Below, in pieces: positions 48,701-59,880 of a stretch of DNA of 64,000 nucleotides. This DNA is from Phoronis australis. Lineage: Eukaryota; Phoronida; Phoronidae. The position numbers were made by a program, and so were the translations under genes. Location of the stretch: contig NMRA01000415.1 of the NCBI GenBank assembly GCA_002633005.1, forward strand, positions 1-64,000, read 5' to 3'. The notes below the pieces were generated by a model, which ran no database searches, had not been told where the DNA came from, and saw only the letters and a program-made list of their open reading frames with translations. Each line of letters begins with the position of its first letter. Within the stretch, counting starts at the first letter, position 1.

Positions 48701-51700
48701 GTGTTTGCGGGAAAGTTGCAGGAAACATTAATGGTAAAAAGTGTTCTCAGGAATAGGGGAAAAAGTGGTGGCACGATATTTGCAGTAAACTTCAATGTTT
48801 AAAGTTTTAGCATTAAGATTGTGACAATGTTAGAAATTGTGAAATTGTTTTTTTTATTTTCTGAATTTCAAAGAAACCTCAAATCCCAGAACCTAAGCAG
48901 GGCAATTACTTAATTTAGATTACTTACCTAAATGTGACCTATTGTTGGGTGAGTTACATTGTTAAAAACAGCAAATGCTCAAATGTCAAGTTACATGTAA
49001 CCAGTTCTTCAAAATAATCACATAATTGAGACTGTAAAACTTAAGTTTGTGTCAATTTTCACATCGCTCTCTGACTGTTTGATTCACTATAGGAACAACA
49101 ATTTTTTGTTTTGGTTAAATACATGGCAACTATTGGGCACAAAATAAGATTAGATTTGTGGAAAGTGATATGGCATTCATATTTTATGTTTGTGAATATT
49201 GAGTGACCTAATGTACTTGATGAAAGCCAGAAACATTGCAGAGGTTATGAGGCAACGAGTTTGAGTTGAAAACACCGGAACAAATGGCGTAAACAGCATC
49301 TCAAAGTTGGTTCGAACAAACATGGATGAAAACACTAGCGATCATCCCATATGAACTCTATGGAACACCTACGATTGCTGTAATGCAGATTAGTCTGGAG
49401 TAGAATGTGTTTAGAACGTCCACTAGTATGGTTATAACTGGATATAACCTCTGTAGTTGTTCTTTTCAACACCATAGTAATATTGTAGAATGGAATTTAT
49501 GATTTATGTTTGATGTCTTAGATAAATGAATGATGTTATTGGATGATATCGCTATAGTCGAAATATTGCAAATTTCAACAAAGGCTTACAAGTTCAATGA
49601 TAGCCCATTCAGTAGACTGATGTATCATGAAACCATATTGGGAAGCAAAAATAGTAATCGATGAAGTATTCGACATTTTTCAAGTATTTTAGATGAACAT
49701 GGGAAAAATAAATATGTTCATAATTGTTAAGATTGATTTTTTTCAGTTGACAAGTAATGAGGTTATTTAAAATAAAATGCTTAAATATGCTCGACATGCT
49801 GTTCTAAGCATGCCTTTCTACGGGGGAAAGTCAAATTTCATGGTTTTCTATACTGGCATTCGACATATTTTGCGCCAGTTTCAATGCTAATAAACACCCC
49901 GTTTGTGCATTTCAACGCTCTGTGTTGCTGTTGTTAGTTTAGTCAGTTAAATAACATCGTTGTTGCAATTACTACAGATTTTGTCGTGCGTTAAGAATAA
50001 AACATCTAGGTATATTGTAATTAAAGCGTGCATACATTCAAGTTATTCTCTCAAGACACAACTTTGATTGTATTACAAGTATTATTACTAATTGCCACTG
50101 TAGACACTTTTATAGTTTCTGTTATTCATTGTCATGTGATTTTGTTTTCATTTCTAGTCATTATACATCAGATTGAAAATTATCATGTTAAATCCAGTGT
50201 GCAGCTGATTGTTGCTTTAACAAGCGGGCATGCAATAAAAATTATGTAGTTGTCAGCTGGCATTTTTGCATTAAATTATTCATGCCACAATTCAAGTATG
50301 TTGTAGTCTTGCAGCAATATTTTTTCTGGTATTTCGCAGAAACTTTTATATAACCCATGAAGGTGTTTGCGGCAAGCATGCAGCAATGTGTGCGGCTAGG
50401 TTGCAGGAACTGTTCCATATAAGGACATAGAGATGTTTGCGGCAAGCTTGCAGCAATGTGTGCCGCTGGGTTGCAGGAACTGTTCCATATAAGGACATAG
50501 AGATGTTTGCTGCAAGCTTGCGGCAAACTTCATTTGCATGGTAAAAGTTTGCTGCATGTTTGCAACAAGCATGCGGCAAGCATGCAGCAAGCTTGCGGCA
50601 ATGTTTGCAGCTGTGTTGCAGGAAATTTGCATCCACTCTTTGGTCAGAGTTGATTCTACGTGCTTGCCGCTGGTTTGCAGGAACTTTTGCAGTAAGCTTG
50701 CCGCAACTTTGCGGCAAGCTTGCGGCAAGTGTTTGTAGGAAGGCCTTTTTTGGTATGGGACACTTTTGAAAATCCGTTGAAATCAATCGTGTGGGGCAAC
50801 TCCGAATCAAAGTACTGCTATGTCAATGGCAAGATGATTCAACCCCGGTAGACTTTGCATTGAGCATTGTACCCAAACCTTGAATTGGAGTGATTGTCAA
50901 TCGGGGAAAGGACTTGGAGTGTGCACCCTTCAGTGCATTTTCTGGTTCTGCTCCATCTCAACGGGCATCACGTGGAAATACCCTGACACCTACATGCATA
51001 AGCTGGCATACCTGTAGTATGATATAGATCCTTAAATATGAAAGAAGGACCCTAGCCTATTTGTGCTGACCTATCTCTTTGGATTTCAAGTAACTTTTTA
51101 GAATGAGAATAGCAACGACTAAAAATAGCAAACCGCCTCACCGGGTTGCAAAAACACAATTATCAAGTACATAGTACAAGTATACTCTTTGGGCATACAC
51201 TTTCGATGAACCATTTCTGGAAACATCAAATTATTTGCAGTTTTATGCTTGCAAAATTGTATCAGCTGGCGTACCACGGCAGGGAATGGGGCACGACGGG
51301 CCATTCCCTTGTTTATTGCTAAATACCTCTCCCTTTGTTCACGTTTGCCCTAACTTTGTTTATTGAATATTGTAACCGAGCCAATGGCCTTAGACAACAA
51401 CCACTTCGCGTTTGCACCCCCACCACACCTCTTTGTAATCGGAAAGAGAATGTTGGAACATTGATGACACAGTGCCTTGCTTCAAATGTTCCCTTAAAAA
51501 TATGTGTTGGATGGTGTCTTGGCAAGACGGGGACAATTTAACTAATATGCGTTCATTTTTACATACAAATACATGCAGTTTTCAAAGGAGTGCGTCATTT
51601 ATCAACAGGGTTTTAATGTTTAATATTTGCATGTTCTGGTTTTATGAACATGAATTTCTTCAATTTAATTGTTTGCAGGTAACGTTTCGTTCCGAACCCA

Positions 51701-51962
51701 TGAAGGGACGCCCTACATAACCACACTCTGTAAAGTAATCAAAAAGTACAGCGCACATCATCATCTAGAAGACATGCTGAAGATTGTCAATAACATGTTG
51801 TCTCATAGGAAGTTTATGTATGGAAGAAGATTCGCTTTTCAAATGCCAGAATTCAAATCCACTTTGACACGTCACATGTTCATACACAGTGAACACGTAA
51901 ATCGGTCAGATTTGTATCCTGTGTACACCTGTCCTCACTGCAAAAAAGAGCTCACAACTTGA
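39589..51962 (+). CDS. Caspase with unrecognised N-terminal region (5' end unknown)
   Basis: Nine exons (39589-39706, 40735-41534, 43403-43513, 45149-45179, 45865-45963, 46567-46769, 47582-47669, 48164-48319, 51679-51962) total 1890 nt, in frame throughout, giving 629 residues and a TGA. Residues 354-629 form a caspase p20-p10 unit. They include GLVVLVNN, Arg385 in the RHG motif, His451 in LSHGE, Cys494 in QSCR and Arg541 in VSFR. Caspases are cytosolic cysteine proteases that cut after Asp in cell death or inflammation, and the two Arg residues form the Asp pocket. The His-Cys spacing of 43 equals that of human caspase-8. No CARD or DED is seen. Residues 1-343 match no family I know. Start codon and promoter are not found. 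Confidence 0.85.
40735..41534 (+). CDS. Caspase gene exon 2: 800 nt, novel Cys-rich module
   Basis: An in-frame TAA at 40722-40724 lies just before the acceptor ACATTTTAG, which fixes the exon start. The exon stays open for 266 codons to AAG-GTAAGC. It encodes residues 40-306 of the model. The sequence alternates hydrophobic and polar residues, as in a beta-rich fold, and has eleven or so Cys, several paired (FKCRLCS, VVCRGECSHKCDSD). Rel, p53, Runt, Ig and death-fold signatures are not evident to me. It contains no obvious signal peptide or membrane segment. The single large exon suggests one folded module. Confidence 0.75.
41535..43402. other. Intron 2 of the caspase gene
   Basis: GTAAGC...TTAG intron. 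It holds the 46-bp minisatellite at 41680-42335. From 42340 to 43400 the DNA is AT-rich with scattered TACATGTA motifs, and I see no exon or RNA gene. Confidence 0.6.
41680..42335. repeat. 46-bp minisatellite, about 14 copies
   Basis: A unit beginning TAGTGTATACGTTTGGTAGT repeats every 46 bp from 41680. Units differ mainly at TTCCGAG/TTCGGAG, AATGTG/AATATG and TAGTG/TGGTG, and these variants are patterned along the array. It begins 145 bp after the exon 2 donor, inside the intron. Confidence 0.95.
43403..43513 (+). CDS. Caspase gene exon 3 (111 nt, linker)
   Basis: Acceptor GCATTCCTTAG, 37 open codons, donor GTAAAT; phase 0 at both ends. It encodes a polar linker (LETGTSTPSVDLQGRDQDEQ, then EVIGRGHKPQEHTRKRQ). 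Being phase-symmetric it could be skipped without a frame change. It is supported by frame continuity only, since linkers have no family signature. Confidence 0.6.
43514..45148. other. Intron 3 of the caspase gene
   Basis: No exon is seen. At 44590-44960 lies a worn copy of the GTCCG/GACGACT-type dispersed repeat (GGTCCGGTCCGTCCG). The rest is AT-rich. Confidence 0.5.
45149..45179 (+). CDS. Caspase gene exon 4 (31-nt microexon)
   Basis: TTTCTTTACAG acceptor and a perfect GTAAGT donor enclose TIEGRATEAV plus one base. The leftover base completes GGC with exon 5, giving GVYPRTGKGLVV, which is how the start of a caspase p20 reads. Frame and splice strength support it, although the exon is very short. 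Confidence 0.65.
45865..45963 (+). CDS. Caspase gene exon 5: start of p20
   Basis: Encodes VYPRTGKGLVVLVNNINF and a charged run up to RQRRH. The beta-1 strand GLVVLVNN and the RHG Arg (S1-pocket residue) are typical for caspases. Acceptor GTTAAAG, donor GTATGG, phase 1 on both sides. Confidence 0.85.
46567..46769 (+). CDS. Caspase gene exon 6: p20 core with catalytic His
   Basis: Acceptor TTAATTTTAG, donor GTGAGT. Encodes GFKNLTGSEKDEKMLLETF, RYDVLCGNDFNKEKMK, and then FFVLSHGEK, where His451 is the catalytic His. The order and spacing follow the caspase fold throughout. Confidence 0.92.
47582..47669 (+). CDS. Caspase gene exon 7: p20, loop before the active site
   Basis: Acceptor TTATTCACAG, donor GTACGT. 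Encodes DGITTTDGHLLPFGDICKYF then RGDEVQRMN, the segment that in caspases lies between the SHG and QAC motifs. The flanking introns interrupt the same positions as expected from frame. Confidence 0.9.
48164..48319 (+). CDS. Caspase gene exon 8: catalytic Cys and p20/p10 linker
   Basis: Acceptor CATTTCAG, donor GTGAGC. Encodes KLPKVFMYQSCRVTGPDRAS, with Cys494 in QSCR. The usual motif is QACRG; Ala-to-Ser and Gly-to-Val are conservative or tolerated but unusual. The linker (IETRDTTSD, VMDQPPD) has several Asp that could be cleaved to split p20 from p10. It ends in MLTAYATTE, the start of p10. Confidence 0.92.
48336..50759. mobile_element. 2.4-kb inverted-repeat element with GCAAGCTTGC arrays
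   Basis: Bounded by perfect 12-bp inverted ends, CCCATACCAAAA at 48336 and TTTTGGTATGGG at 50748-50759. Behind both ends lie dense arrays of TTGCCGCAAGCTTGCGG-type motifs; GCAAGCTTGC is a 10-bp palindrome. Next to the left end is a 40-42 bp tandem repeat (about five copies, 48537-48740). The interior (48760-50280) is AT-rich with no transposase frame, so the element is non-autonomous. An AC at both flanks could be a 2-bp target duplication. It starts 16 bp after the exon 8 donor. The long frames on both strands at the ends (for example 50346-50810) are repeat artefacts. Confidence 0.7.
50760..51678. other. Rest of intron 8
   Basis: No exon is seen. The short overlapping frames on both strands at 51319-51541 have no family support. 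Confidence 0.5.
51679..51962 (+). CDS. Caspase gene exon 9: p10 and C-terminal CPHC tail
   Basis: Acceptor TTGTTTGCAG, ends at TGA (51960-51962). Encodes NVSFRTHEGTPYITTLCKVI with Arg541 of the Asp pocket, an MLKIVNNMLSH helix, and QMPEFKSTLTRHMFIHSE, which matches the usual caspase C-terminus. About 20 further residues end in TCPHCKKELTT. This tail is not part of a normal caspase and resembles half of a zinc-binding knuckle. Confidence 0.93.
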
Positions 51963-52721
51963 TGAAGTTGACGGTGTTGCCACCATTTGAAATATGTATT
52001 TTTTGTTTTACCTGAGTTAAATTGGTACATTGTTGCCAGTGGCCATTAACCACCTATTGCATGCTAAAGTGTGAATGAAGATGGTGTGAATATTGATTCA
52101 CGGCTAGTTTGTTGTCTATTTAGTAAGACAAGAATTGACATTCCTTGGTGTTAAGGTAACATTGGAAACGTTGTGTGGTGTTTATAGACACGTTACTTAT
52201 TGTGTGAGACTATATGTACCTGCAAATTACTCCAAGCATTCCACCAGTGTCACTAAAAGATGAATCAAGCCAGTCATTGCCAAGTGTATACAGCCATGAG
52301 TGTCACTAAAAGATGAATCAAGACAGTCATTGCCAAATGTATACAGCCAGTAGGCCAATTCATATTCTTGGGTATTTCAGTGAAAACCACTTAATATATG
52401 GTTCCCCGTGTTAGAAGATTGTCATCAACAAGGCAATCTTATTACTGGCTTTTCGCTAAATTTGCAAGAATGGAAATGAGCTGCCTTTGAGTACATCTGG
52501 ACGTGCCTTTTTTGCCCAGCTTACCAATGAACATTATATATCATTCAACTTGTTTTGTATTCTCTCTATATTACTTGTAACTGTATGCTTCATCGTCATA
52601 AATGGCCTTATATCGCCCACCTCATACGTGGTAAACGAGCTTACAACGCATGTATGTTATTAATATCATGTGGGACACATTTCGATCATTGATGTAATAG
52701 TGAAGAGCAGATGTCAATAAA
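51963..52721 (+). other. Probable 3' UTR with AATAAA
   Basis: After the caspase stop there is no other frame. AATAAA at 52716-52721 is a plausible polyadenylation signal about 750 bp on. Inside lies a 53-bp tandem duplication starting at 52247 and 52300 (GTGTCACTAAAAGATGAATC). Confidence 0.4.
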
Positions 52722-55200
52722 TAACTTCCATTGTCAAGTCAACGATTTCAAGGTACTCTCACGACAGGTATAAACGCGGATTAATAGGCACTGAGCACTG
52801 CTCTCAAGGTCAAACAAATATAACAAAACGTCGTTGTCATAGGCAGACAGCACACCTCAACAGGAGTTTCCCTTTCAATTTTGAGGTTGCGCTCCCTATT
52901 GACATTTAGGAAAGGCTAGTGAGCTAGAAATGAATCATTGGTCGACACATGCAAAGCCTACACGATTATGTCAAAACGAAACCAAGACTAACTAATCGTA
53001 AAGTTTCAACTTCCAAAGTATTTGGGGCATCGACGCGATCATATTAGACGCACTGGTTTGCTCGATAGTCTTGGCTGAACTACGGCGTGACTAAATACAT
53101 CTATAACTTATTTCTTGATTACTATATCTTCAGCCTTTTGTGGCCTACGTTCTTTAAAAGTGGGTGTGTTTCGCGGTCTTCATCGCGCATCTTGATCTTG
53201 AATCCGTTCAGCCTTTGGGAGAATTTTCTTCAGTTTTACATGTACCTAGGTTGGCTTACTTTCTAAGTGCATCACTTCAAATATTACAACACAACTACTT
53301 AAACTCTATTTAGTTGTTACTTTCTCGTTCCACGAACCACTTCCTAATAGCCAACCCGCTATTTCCTTAAAGGTTATTTCAAACCCAATTCAAAAAAATT
53401 GGTTAAGTTTAGTACAATATTTCACTTAGTTTTCACGTTTCTTGCAAAATTTCCAATCATGATTCTTTGGGAACTTCAAATACAAAATGTAAACCGTGTA
53501 GCGAGAAAAAAAATGACAGAACCACCTTGGAACTTCACAAGAGCATGGATAATTATTTAGTATTTATGCAAGGTTAAAAGCATGACTAATTACTAAGTAT
53601 TTATCTGAGATCAAAAGTGCCAAGGTTAACACTAAGCTTCAACCAGGTACACATCAGTCTTGTATCTACCCTAACTACTTTCATTCACCAAGTCGCTAGA
53701 ATATTGAGTCAGCGAGCGAAGTGTATTGATGATAGAAGTGTGCCGGGGAAAACAAAGACAAAATGTAGCTTTGATCCTGAGGCAGCTTTGCGTCTTCATG
53801 TATACGACTTATGTTCATGAACCCTGCAAGTTGTCATACCAGATAAATCCTCCCCAAATTACTGAATTCAATAAGTATATTGACATTTTCTGTTTCCATT
53901 TCTAACCACTGAGTCAGACTTAAGTTTTGTTATACATTTCTTACTTGGTTTCGTATCAGTCTTCCAGCACGTAATGTGTACACACTATGTGAATAACAAT
54001 GACGCGTGACCTCCTTTAAACAAATGTTGCTCAAGCAACAGTAATAATTAATCCCACCTCATGGCTGAGGACAGTACGTTTTACTGGTAATCAAAGTCGT
54101 TATGTCAAAGGTCATTCTAGCTAAAGTACTAAAAACATATACCAAAATATGTAATACATATATGCAACACGACGTAATGTTCAATCCTTTCTGTTATCAA
54201 TCTAAAAGCCTTTTGAGCACAATATTGTATCTCTGCCGAGATTGAAAAATCCTTGTCCATCCAGTCTACTTTTGTGGCCCGAGTTCCTGTGCATCAGTTT
54301 AGGAACGATTCGCGAGTCATTTTACCTTGAAACCGCATTGACACCACCCTGAGCGTAAAGGCGTTGTTTTTTCAGTTGTTTTTCGATTCTCATTTTGGTA
54401 CTTTTTATACAAACATGAATATTTATTGCTCAAATTGTGGCTCATCTTTACGTATGAAGCATAATCACAACTTTGTGAAGCTCCTATGATCTCTCGCAGC
54501 CAACAATCGGCTACTGAGGTTAGCTCTGACTCATTGGAACAGCAGGTTAACTTCAACAACAGTTCCCGTTCAGGTAATGGATTAGAGGAAAAAAGACTGA
54601 ATTGGTTACCAATGCGTTACCGTTATTGCCACGCTGTGTAATCATGTCAAATACCAGTCTACCGTTATTGCCACGCCGTGTACTCATGCCAAATACCAGT
54701 CTGAAGTAAAAAAAAATGTCTTATGACTACTGGGACGTGTGAACGATGTGCCCGCTTGGCCCCAAATCGACACGGACTTCACTGCATGGGCTGGGCAGGA
54801 CTGGAAAAAGGGGGGGGGGCTCTAGCCTCCCCACAGCCCTTATTATCATGCAAGGGCCATGTACTGTCTTCTAAACTGTAAAATACCTAAAAAACTCACA
54901 AACGGCTATGTTTCCACAAACAAAAAGTGTTTTACATATATTTGAAAACGGTGACCTCCACATCTCACTTGCAATAACATGCAAATGTGCGGACACAGTA
55001 ACCGGTGGGGTCATTCCCCTGCATTTGTCGTGGCGGTCCGTCTGAAAAATAATCACTTGCTAAAAATTGACTATGATTTTCAATTATTAAAGAGAAGATC
55101 TATTAACACGGGACAAAAACATGCAATACATATATGTGTTGTCTAAATACAAAAAAACGCAAACGGGTTACGAGGGAGTGTAGTTAGTTTTAGACAATGA
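52722..55200. other. Intergenic, no gene seen
   Basis: AT-rich DNA. It has a 42-bp tandem duplication from 54618 (TACCGTTATTGCCACGC) and a G tract near 54808. Open frames are short and unsupported on both strands. Confidence 0.5.
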
Positions 55201-55299
55201 GCTGATTGTCAGTGACGATAAAATAATGCAGTGTTCGGGGTATGACACAAGATTTTTAAATCTCTTTGTGGCAGGAAATTGATTCATTCAAGGCCCGGG

Positions 55300-57400
55300 T
55301 AGCTAATTAATGCATCATTCTTCACCCGCACAGCGCACAGATGTCACGCGCACCCGATGCCAGGTGGTCTGGTTCTGACGGGTACCAGCTTATATGAGTG
55401 TTTCTGTAATTTTGTGCAAAGTGTCGGAAGCTCTCTGTACATTGTGTGTATGCTTCATTCATGATTTGAGCCACTCAGTCCGATAACACGGCGATAGCAT
55501 ACCTTCGTCTTTCGCCAAAGCAGTGGTCTCGATCGGTTCGCACTGGGTCATCGGCTGCAGTTACGAGTCCTGCAAAACAATCTGTGTCAAAATTTATTTT
55601 GCAACATTTTGTCAACAACTTCATTACAAATTGGCCTTATTTTGGTTTTACTAAAGGTATAAAAAATAGTTGGTCAATCACCTTACCGAATTTCTCTGAC
55701 CTCTGGGTTAGCTTCAATGTTTTCCCCCTTAAAGTCCTTCTCTCACGCGTTGTTAACCCTTATTACATGGTTAGAAGATGTTATAAGGATCCAAGAAGTA
55801 CCTACCCCATAACTAATACACGATCCGTACTCGAAAACAGTTTAAATGAACGCGCCACTCACGATTCGCACCTGAAGAAACACGGCCATTTTGAACTTGC
55901 CGCGAACCGGGAAGTACAATTCATTCAGGAACCCAGGCCGAGAAAACGCCGTCAGTGCGACTCGAGCAGTGCCTGTACTGTTACCAGCCAGCAAACGGGG
56001 ATAAAATTATCGACAGCGCGCCTTAATTTTAATAAAATCAAACTACAGACAATTTTATCGAATTTGCTGAAGAAATGTGGCGAATAAATTTTGACAGAAA
56101 TTATTTTGCCAGACTCGGGACCGCAGCCTATCGGACCCGGTGGGGAACGAGACCAGACACTGGCGAACGGTAAATGCATGCTGTTTTGTCGAAGTAAAAT
56201 GATCAAATGATAAATGCTGCATATATTCAAGGGTAGTTTCAGATACTTGCATGAAATTACGGGCTGGTTAGTCCTGTGTAACACTGCCGCGTCAGACTTT
56301 AGTTAGCCTCAGTCACCAGCAACCAGTGAAGACTATAGTCAAAATACAGCTTGTTAGTAGGCCTATACAGGCGTGCGTTCAATAGACGCTAAGACCTACG
56401 CTAGGACCTAGCTAAAACCTAGTCAAAGTCACGTGTTCTTATTCAAAATACACGGCGAAATCTCACGTATTCTCGCGAAGTCTTGCTTTTTAGCGAGGTC
56501 CTAGCGTTACTGAACGGGAGGCAGCTTTGCGCCAAGACTACCCTTAGGCCTAACTGGTCGCTGGCCACAAACACAAAAAACACGAAAATTGAACAAAGTT
56601 TCTTTTTTGTAGCAACGTTTGTCAAAATGTATCAACGTTAAATCTTCACAAATTACAAAGTAGCCGATTGAACATGCCTTTCAGTTCAGCAAAAGTCGAC
56701 ATTGTAGGTGCCGCCAGAAATGAGACGAAGTCCAACGGGAATTGTGAGCACATTTATCACTTAATGAGTAACAACTGCGAGGCTGAAATTTGGTGAACAC
56801 TGCTAAATCGTGCAGAATAGTAAGTAAAGTTATGTCTAACTAAATTTCACCGTAATTTGTTGGCGAAAACAATTTACACAAAGTTTTAAACTCGTAACTC
56901 ATCCCGCTGTCCTCCAATATGGCCGACGCGATCCAAACAAAGTGACCCAAATTTCGCCACAAAACTTGCAATAACTTTACAGTGCTTGCCCCGATTTTGA
57001 TACTTTTTCGATTTTTACTGAGTAGAATGTACTACCTTTCCGATGATAGCAAAGTACTTTTTCAAAACGAGGAAAAAAATAAAACTGAAAAAAATAGGTT
57101 CGACCCATATTGGTTCCTAGGTTCGACCGGCCTACGTAAGGAACTAAACACCAATGCTATTTTAACATACTAAGTACGCGTAACATTCCAAAAAAAATCA
57201 ACGACCACAAACTACAAACTATAAATACACTACATATGCAAACGAATCACGATATATTACTAATAAAACAATATAATGAAGACTTTTCGAGCAAGCCATA
57301 GCACATTCAGTTACAAGGAAAAAATGGCGGCGTTCAGGACAAGTTCCTGAACGGATGAACCGGAAATGTGGGTACGGAAATAACCGATGACAACCGGTAA
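55300..57400. promoter_or_regulatory. CpG-richer, promoter-like region
   Basis: CpG pairs are visibly denser at 55480-56160 than in the flanks. At 56915-56930 CAATATGGCCGACGCG and at 57320-57332 AAAAATGGCGGCG resemble the YY1 site often found at transcription starts. ACCGGAAAT at 57359 fits an ETS site. A 167-residue plus-strand frame (55584-56087) lies here, with a basic patch RPRKRRQ; I cannot assign it, and it may be chance. No gene start is confirmed. Confidence 0.3.
56376..56516. mobile_element. Small inverted-repeat element (MITE-like), 141 bp
   Basis: The left end CGTTCAATAGACGCTAAGAC is an imperfect inverted copy of the right end, GGTCCTAGCGTTACTGAACG. The inside is also partly inverted (CTAGCTAAAACC against TTTTTAGCGAGG). 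Degraded relatives lie near 27680-27780, 36160-36265, 37197-37330 and 37800-37840. Confidence 0.55.
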
Positions 57401-58639
57401 TCATACGCTCAGAGAAAAGGGTCAAATACGGTTGAAAAATCGCCTTTGGCCAGAAAGGCGAAAAGAATGTAAAGAAAGGGTGTCGAAAATAAGATTTTAT
57501 GTAGTAAGTATTTTCGGATACTAGAACCACATGTTCAGTTTGCAACAAGGACTTTCATATCATGGACACTTGTGGTGTCGGATATTTGTAATACTTAAAG
57601 TTTTTTAAGTATTGTGCATTTTAAGTTACTTACATGTATAATGGTAAAAGGTTGAATCATTTTGGTTGATGAATAAAAAATGATAACATTTTGTTTTGGA
57701 CTTGTCTTTTTTAGAGAGATTTTCTGTTACTAGAGTCGGTCCTTTACTTAAATTATACCGACTTTTTGTTAAGACTACAGGCACTTCTTTCTGGCTGAAT
57801 TTCTTGTATAGACGAGTGGATTAACAATTGGACAGTACATAGGAATCAAAGTAGGAATCAAAAACAACATGGCAACAGTTTTGCACTTAGGCGGTATCGT
57901 TACGTTTTCAGTTATGGCCGTCATTCACAACTCGTTCCTCACTGGATGTGTAGGGTATCGCAGTCACTGAAATAGACGAGAATGATTTTGTGTTCTTTGC
58001 TTTGAAATGTTTCGTTTGGAGTAAACAATCAAAATTGACTTCAAATGAAACTCTAAAAATTTCATGGCTGGCAAAGAGATCATCTCCTTAACGTGCCTTA
58101 TTTCAATTGTATGCACTGGACATGACTTACTTTTGACAAAAGGCGGCCCTCAAACCAACTTGGCCAAAGTGCCATTAGTTCAAACCTTTCTTCAGTCCGA
58201 AAAACTCGCGTGAAATTTAAACACTTACCTGGGCCCAGCGGTTCTGTCTTATTTGGAATGGAACGTTGGAAAATTGCACAATTAAGGTTATGGTCTTCTG
58301 AAAACAGCTGGTCAATTTATCGTCAATAAATCATATTAAGTTGTGGAACTAGACAATCTTGAGTACCGTACTCTTCCGGGTTACCGCCCAGGCGCTTAAA
58401 TTAGGAATCTAACAAACAGGGGTGGGCGGTAAGCCTAGCGTGGGCGGTAAATTTTGTTATCTCCACTTTTACCCTTCCGTTTACAGTAAATTTTATATTT
58501 CAGAAACTCATAACATTGCTGACATTGACAAACAGATCTCAAAAAACCCTCTTGATGCGTCTCATGCTGTGTATCGCCAGACACCAGACCTAAAAGTGAC
58601 TACGACAGCAAGTATGCATATTGTGTAAAACTCATTTTT
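57401..58639. other. No supported gene; possible exon at 58502
   Basis: AT-rich DNA. TTTATATTTCAG followed by about 42 open codons (THNIADIDKQISKNPLDASH) to a TAA at 58626-58628 could be a terminal exon, but it has no partner exon or family. A TGGGCGGTAA motif occurs twice at 58423-58449 and in inverted form (TTACCGCCCA) at 58381. Confidence 0.3.
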
Positions 58640-59880
58640 TCAAATACTGGAAAAACATTGTAAATAACAATAGGGATTAATTTTATTTCAATAAAAAGAA
58701 CAAAGACAAGGCGATATACTTGTCGGCAACATGTTACCATGGATACTGTACGATTAAGTTTTAAATGACTATTTCTTTATACTAACCCAGGTTCAACAAA
58801 AACAAACAATCTGGCTACCTAGAAATCACAATTTTCGTGGAAAGATGCATAAATTAAAAAAGAGTGTGAATATATCTCAGCTTACTGTAGTTGCGTGCGG
58901 TGTCCTTAGCCATATCTAAACAAACCCGCTCCTCTTGTCAGCATTTATCGTCATCTGCTTTAAGGAAAAATTTCTGAAATGGGAATTACACTGGTTGCAA
59001 AAAATTTTAGAAACTTCTGATGTAACTAGTTATGGTTTGGTGCGTATCACGCGTGTCTGCTGTTTCGTTCACTTTGTAAGTTCAATACTTATCACATAGT
59101 TTTGATGTTTTGTGGTGGAAATGATTAGGCGTACACTGAACATGTACATAGGAGTAGTGTCAATCTAATCTTCACTTTGTTTATGAGAGCCTCAGTCGAT
59201 GTAAATGCGAGTCTTGGCTCGAAGTTAATAAGCTCAACATAATTGTCTTCGCAGTAAGCAGATGGATTTAACAGTGACGCATCGACGCGTTGCTACACAT
59301 TCTGGGGTCACTGCTTTCGCTTTACACCACTTGGTGGCACCCAACAAAGTCTTCTGGAAATGATTCCAATGCAGATCTGTCCATCATTTACGGTTTACAA
59401 ACGTGATTCTGGCTATTTAAAACAAAAACAACACAATCATAAGTTTGTTCACTAAGCCACGGTTTGCATGCAATTACTTTGAAAGATAGTGCGTGCAAAC
59501 AGCGAAACTACTCCACAATTACACTAATCAGATGAAAGGAGAATGTCGGCTAGCAAAATATTTCACAAATCCCATATTTCCTTAATTTACCGCAAAGTTT
59601 CCCGCGTGCAAACAGTGAATGTTTAAGAAAAGGAAGTCAGATCAAAACGTGGGTTGAAGTGTGATTGGCTAACATTCATATTCTCAGAAAAAGCAAATGC
59701 TAGTCGTGGCCGTCACGTGCAAGTTAAGATGTCCAGCCAACCCTGCATGTGCAAATTATTGAAGTTGGCGCAAGTTCGAATTCAACTGTGAGTAAGGACC
59801 AGCAAGGTGCCTAAAACCGGGACTTTTATTTCAAATTAAACTGCAGTCCCTGAAGGTGAGACTGATACCAGCCTTAAAAT
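58640..59880. repeat. Old non-coding duplication, left copy
   Basis: Homologous to 62395-63870 in direct orientation and in the same order. Shared blocks are AGAACAAAGACAAGGCGAT, GCGAGTCTTGGCTCGAAGTT, GATGGATTTAACAGTGA, CACCACTTGGTGGC and GTCCAGCCAAC. Overall identity is modest, with conserved islands between diverged stretches. No frame is conserved. Confidence 0.7.

Noticed and set aside
50346-50810. 154-residue minus-strand frame and overlapping frames on both strands, also 48229-48574
   Set aside because: They translate the GCAAGCTTGC repeat arrays (repeating KLAA/AASLPQ patterns) on both strands, so they reflect repeat composition and not a protein.
55584-56087. 167-residue plus-strand open frame
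   Set aside because: Longest frame in the 3' region, with a basic patch, but no recognised family, no splice context and no paralogue. CpG-richer DNA makes such frames more likely by chance.
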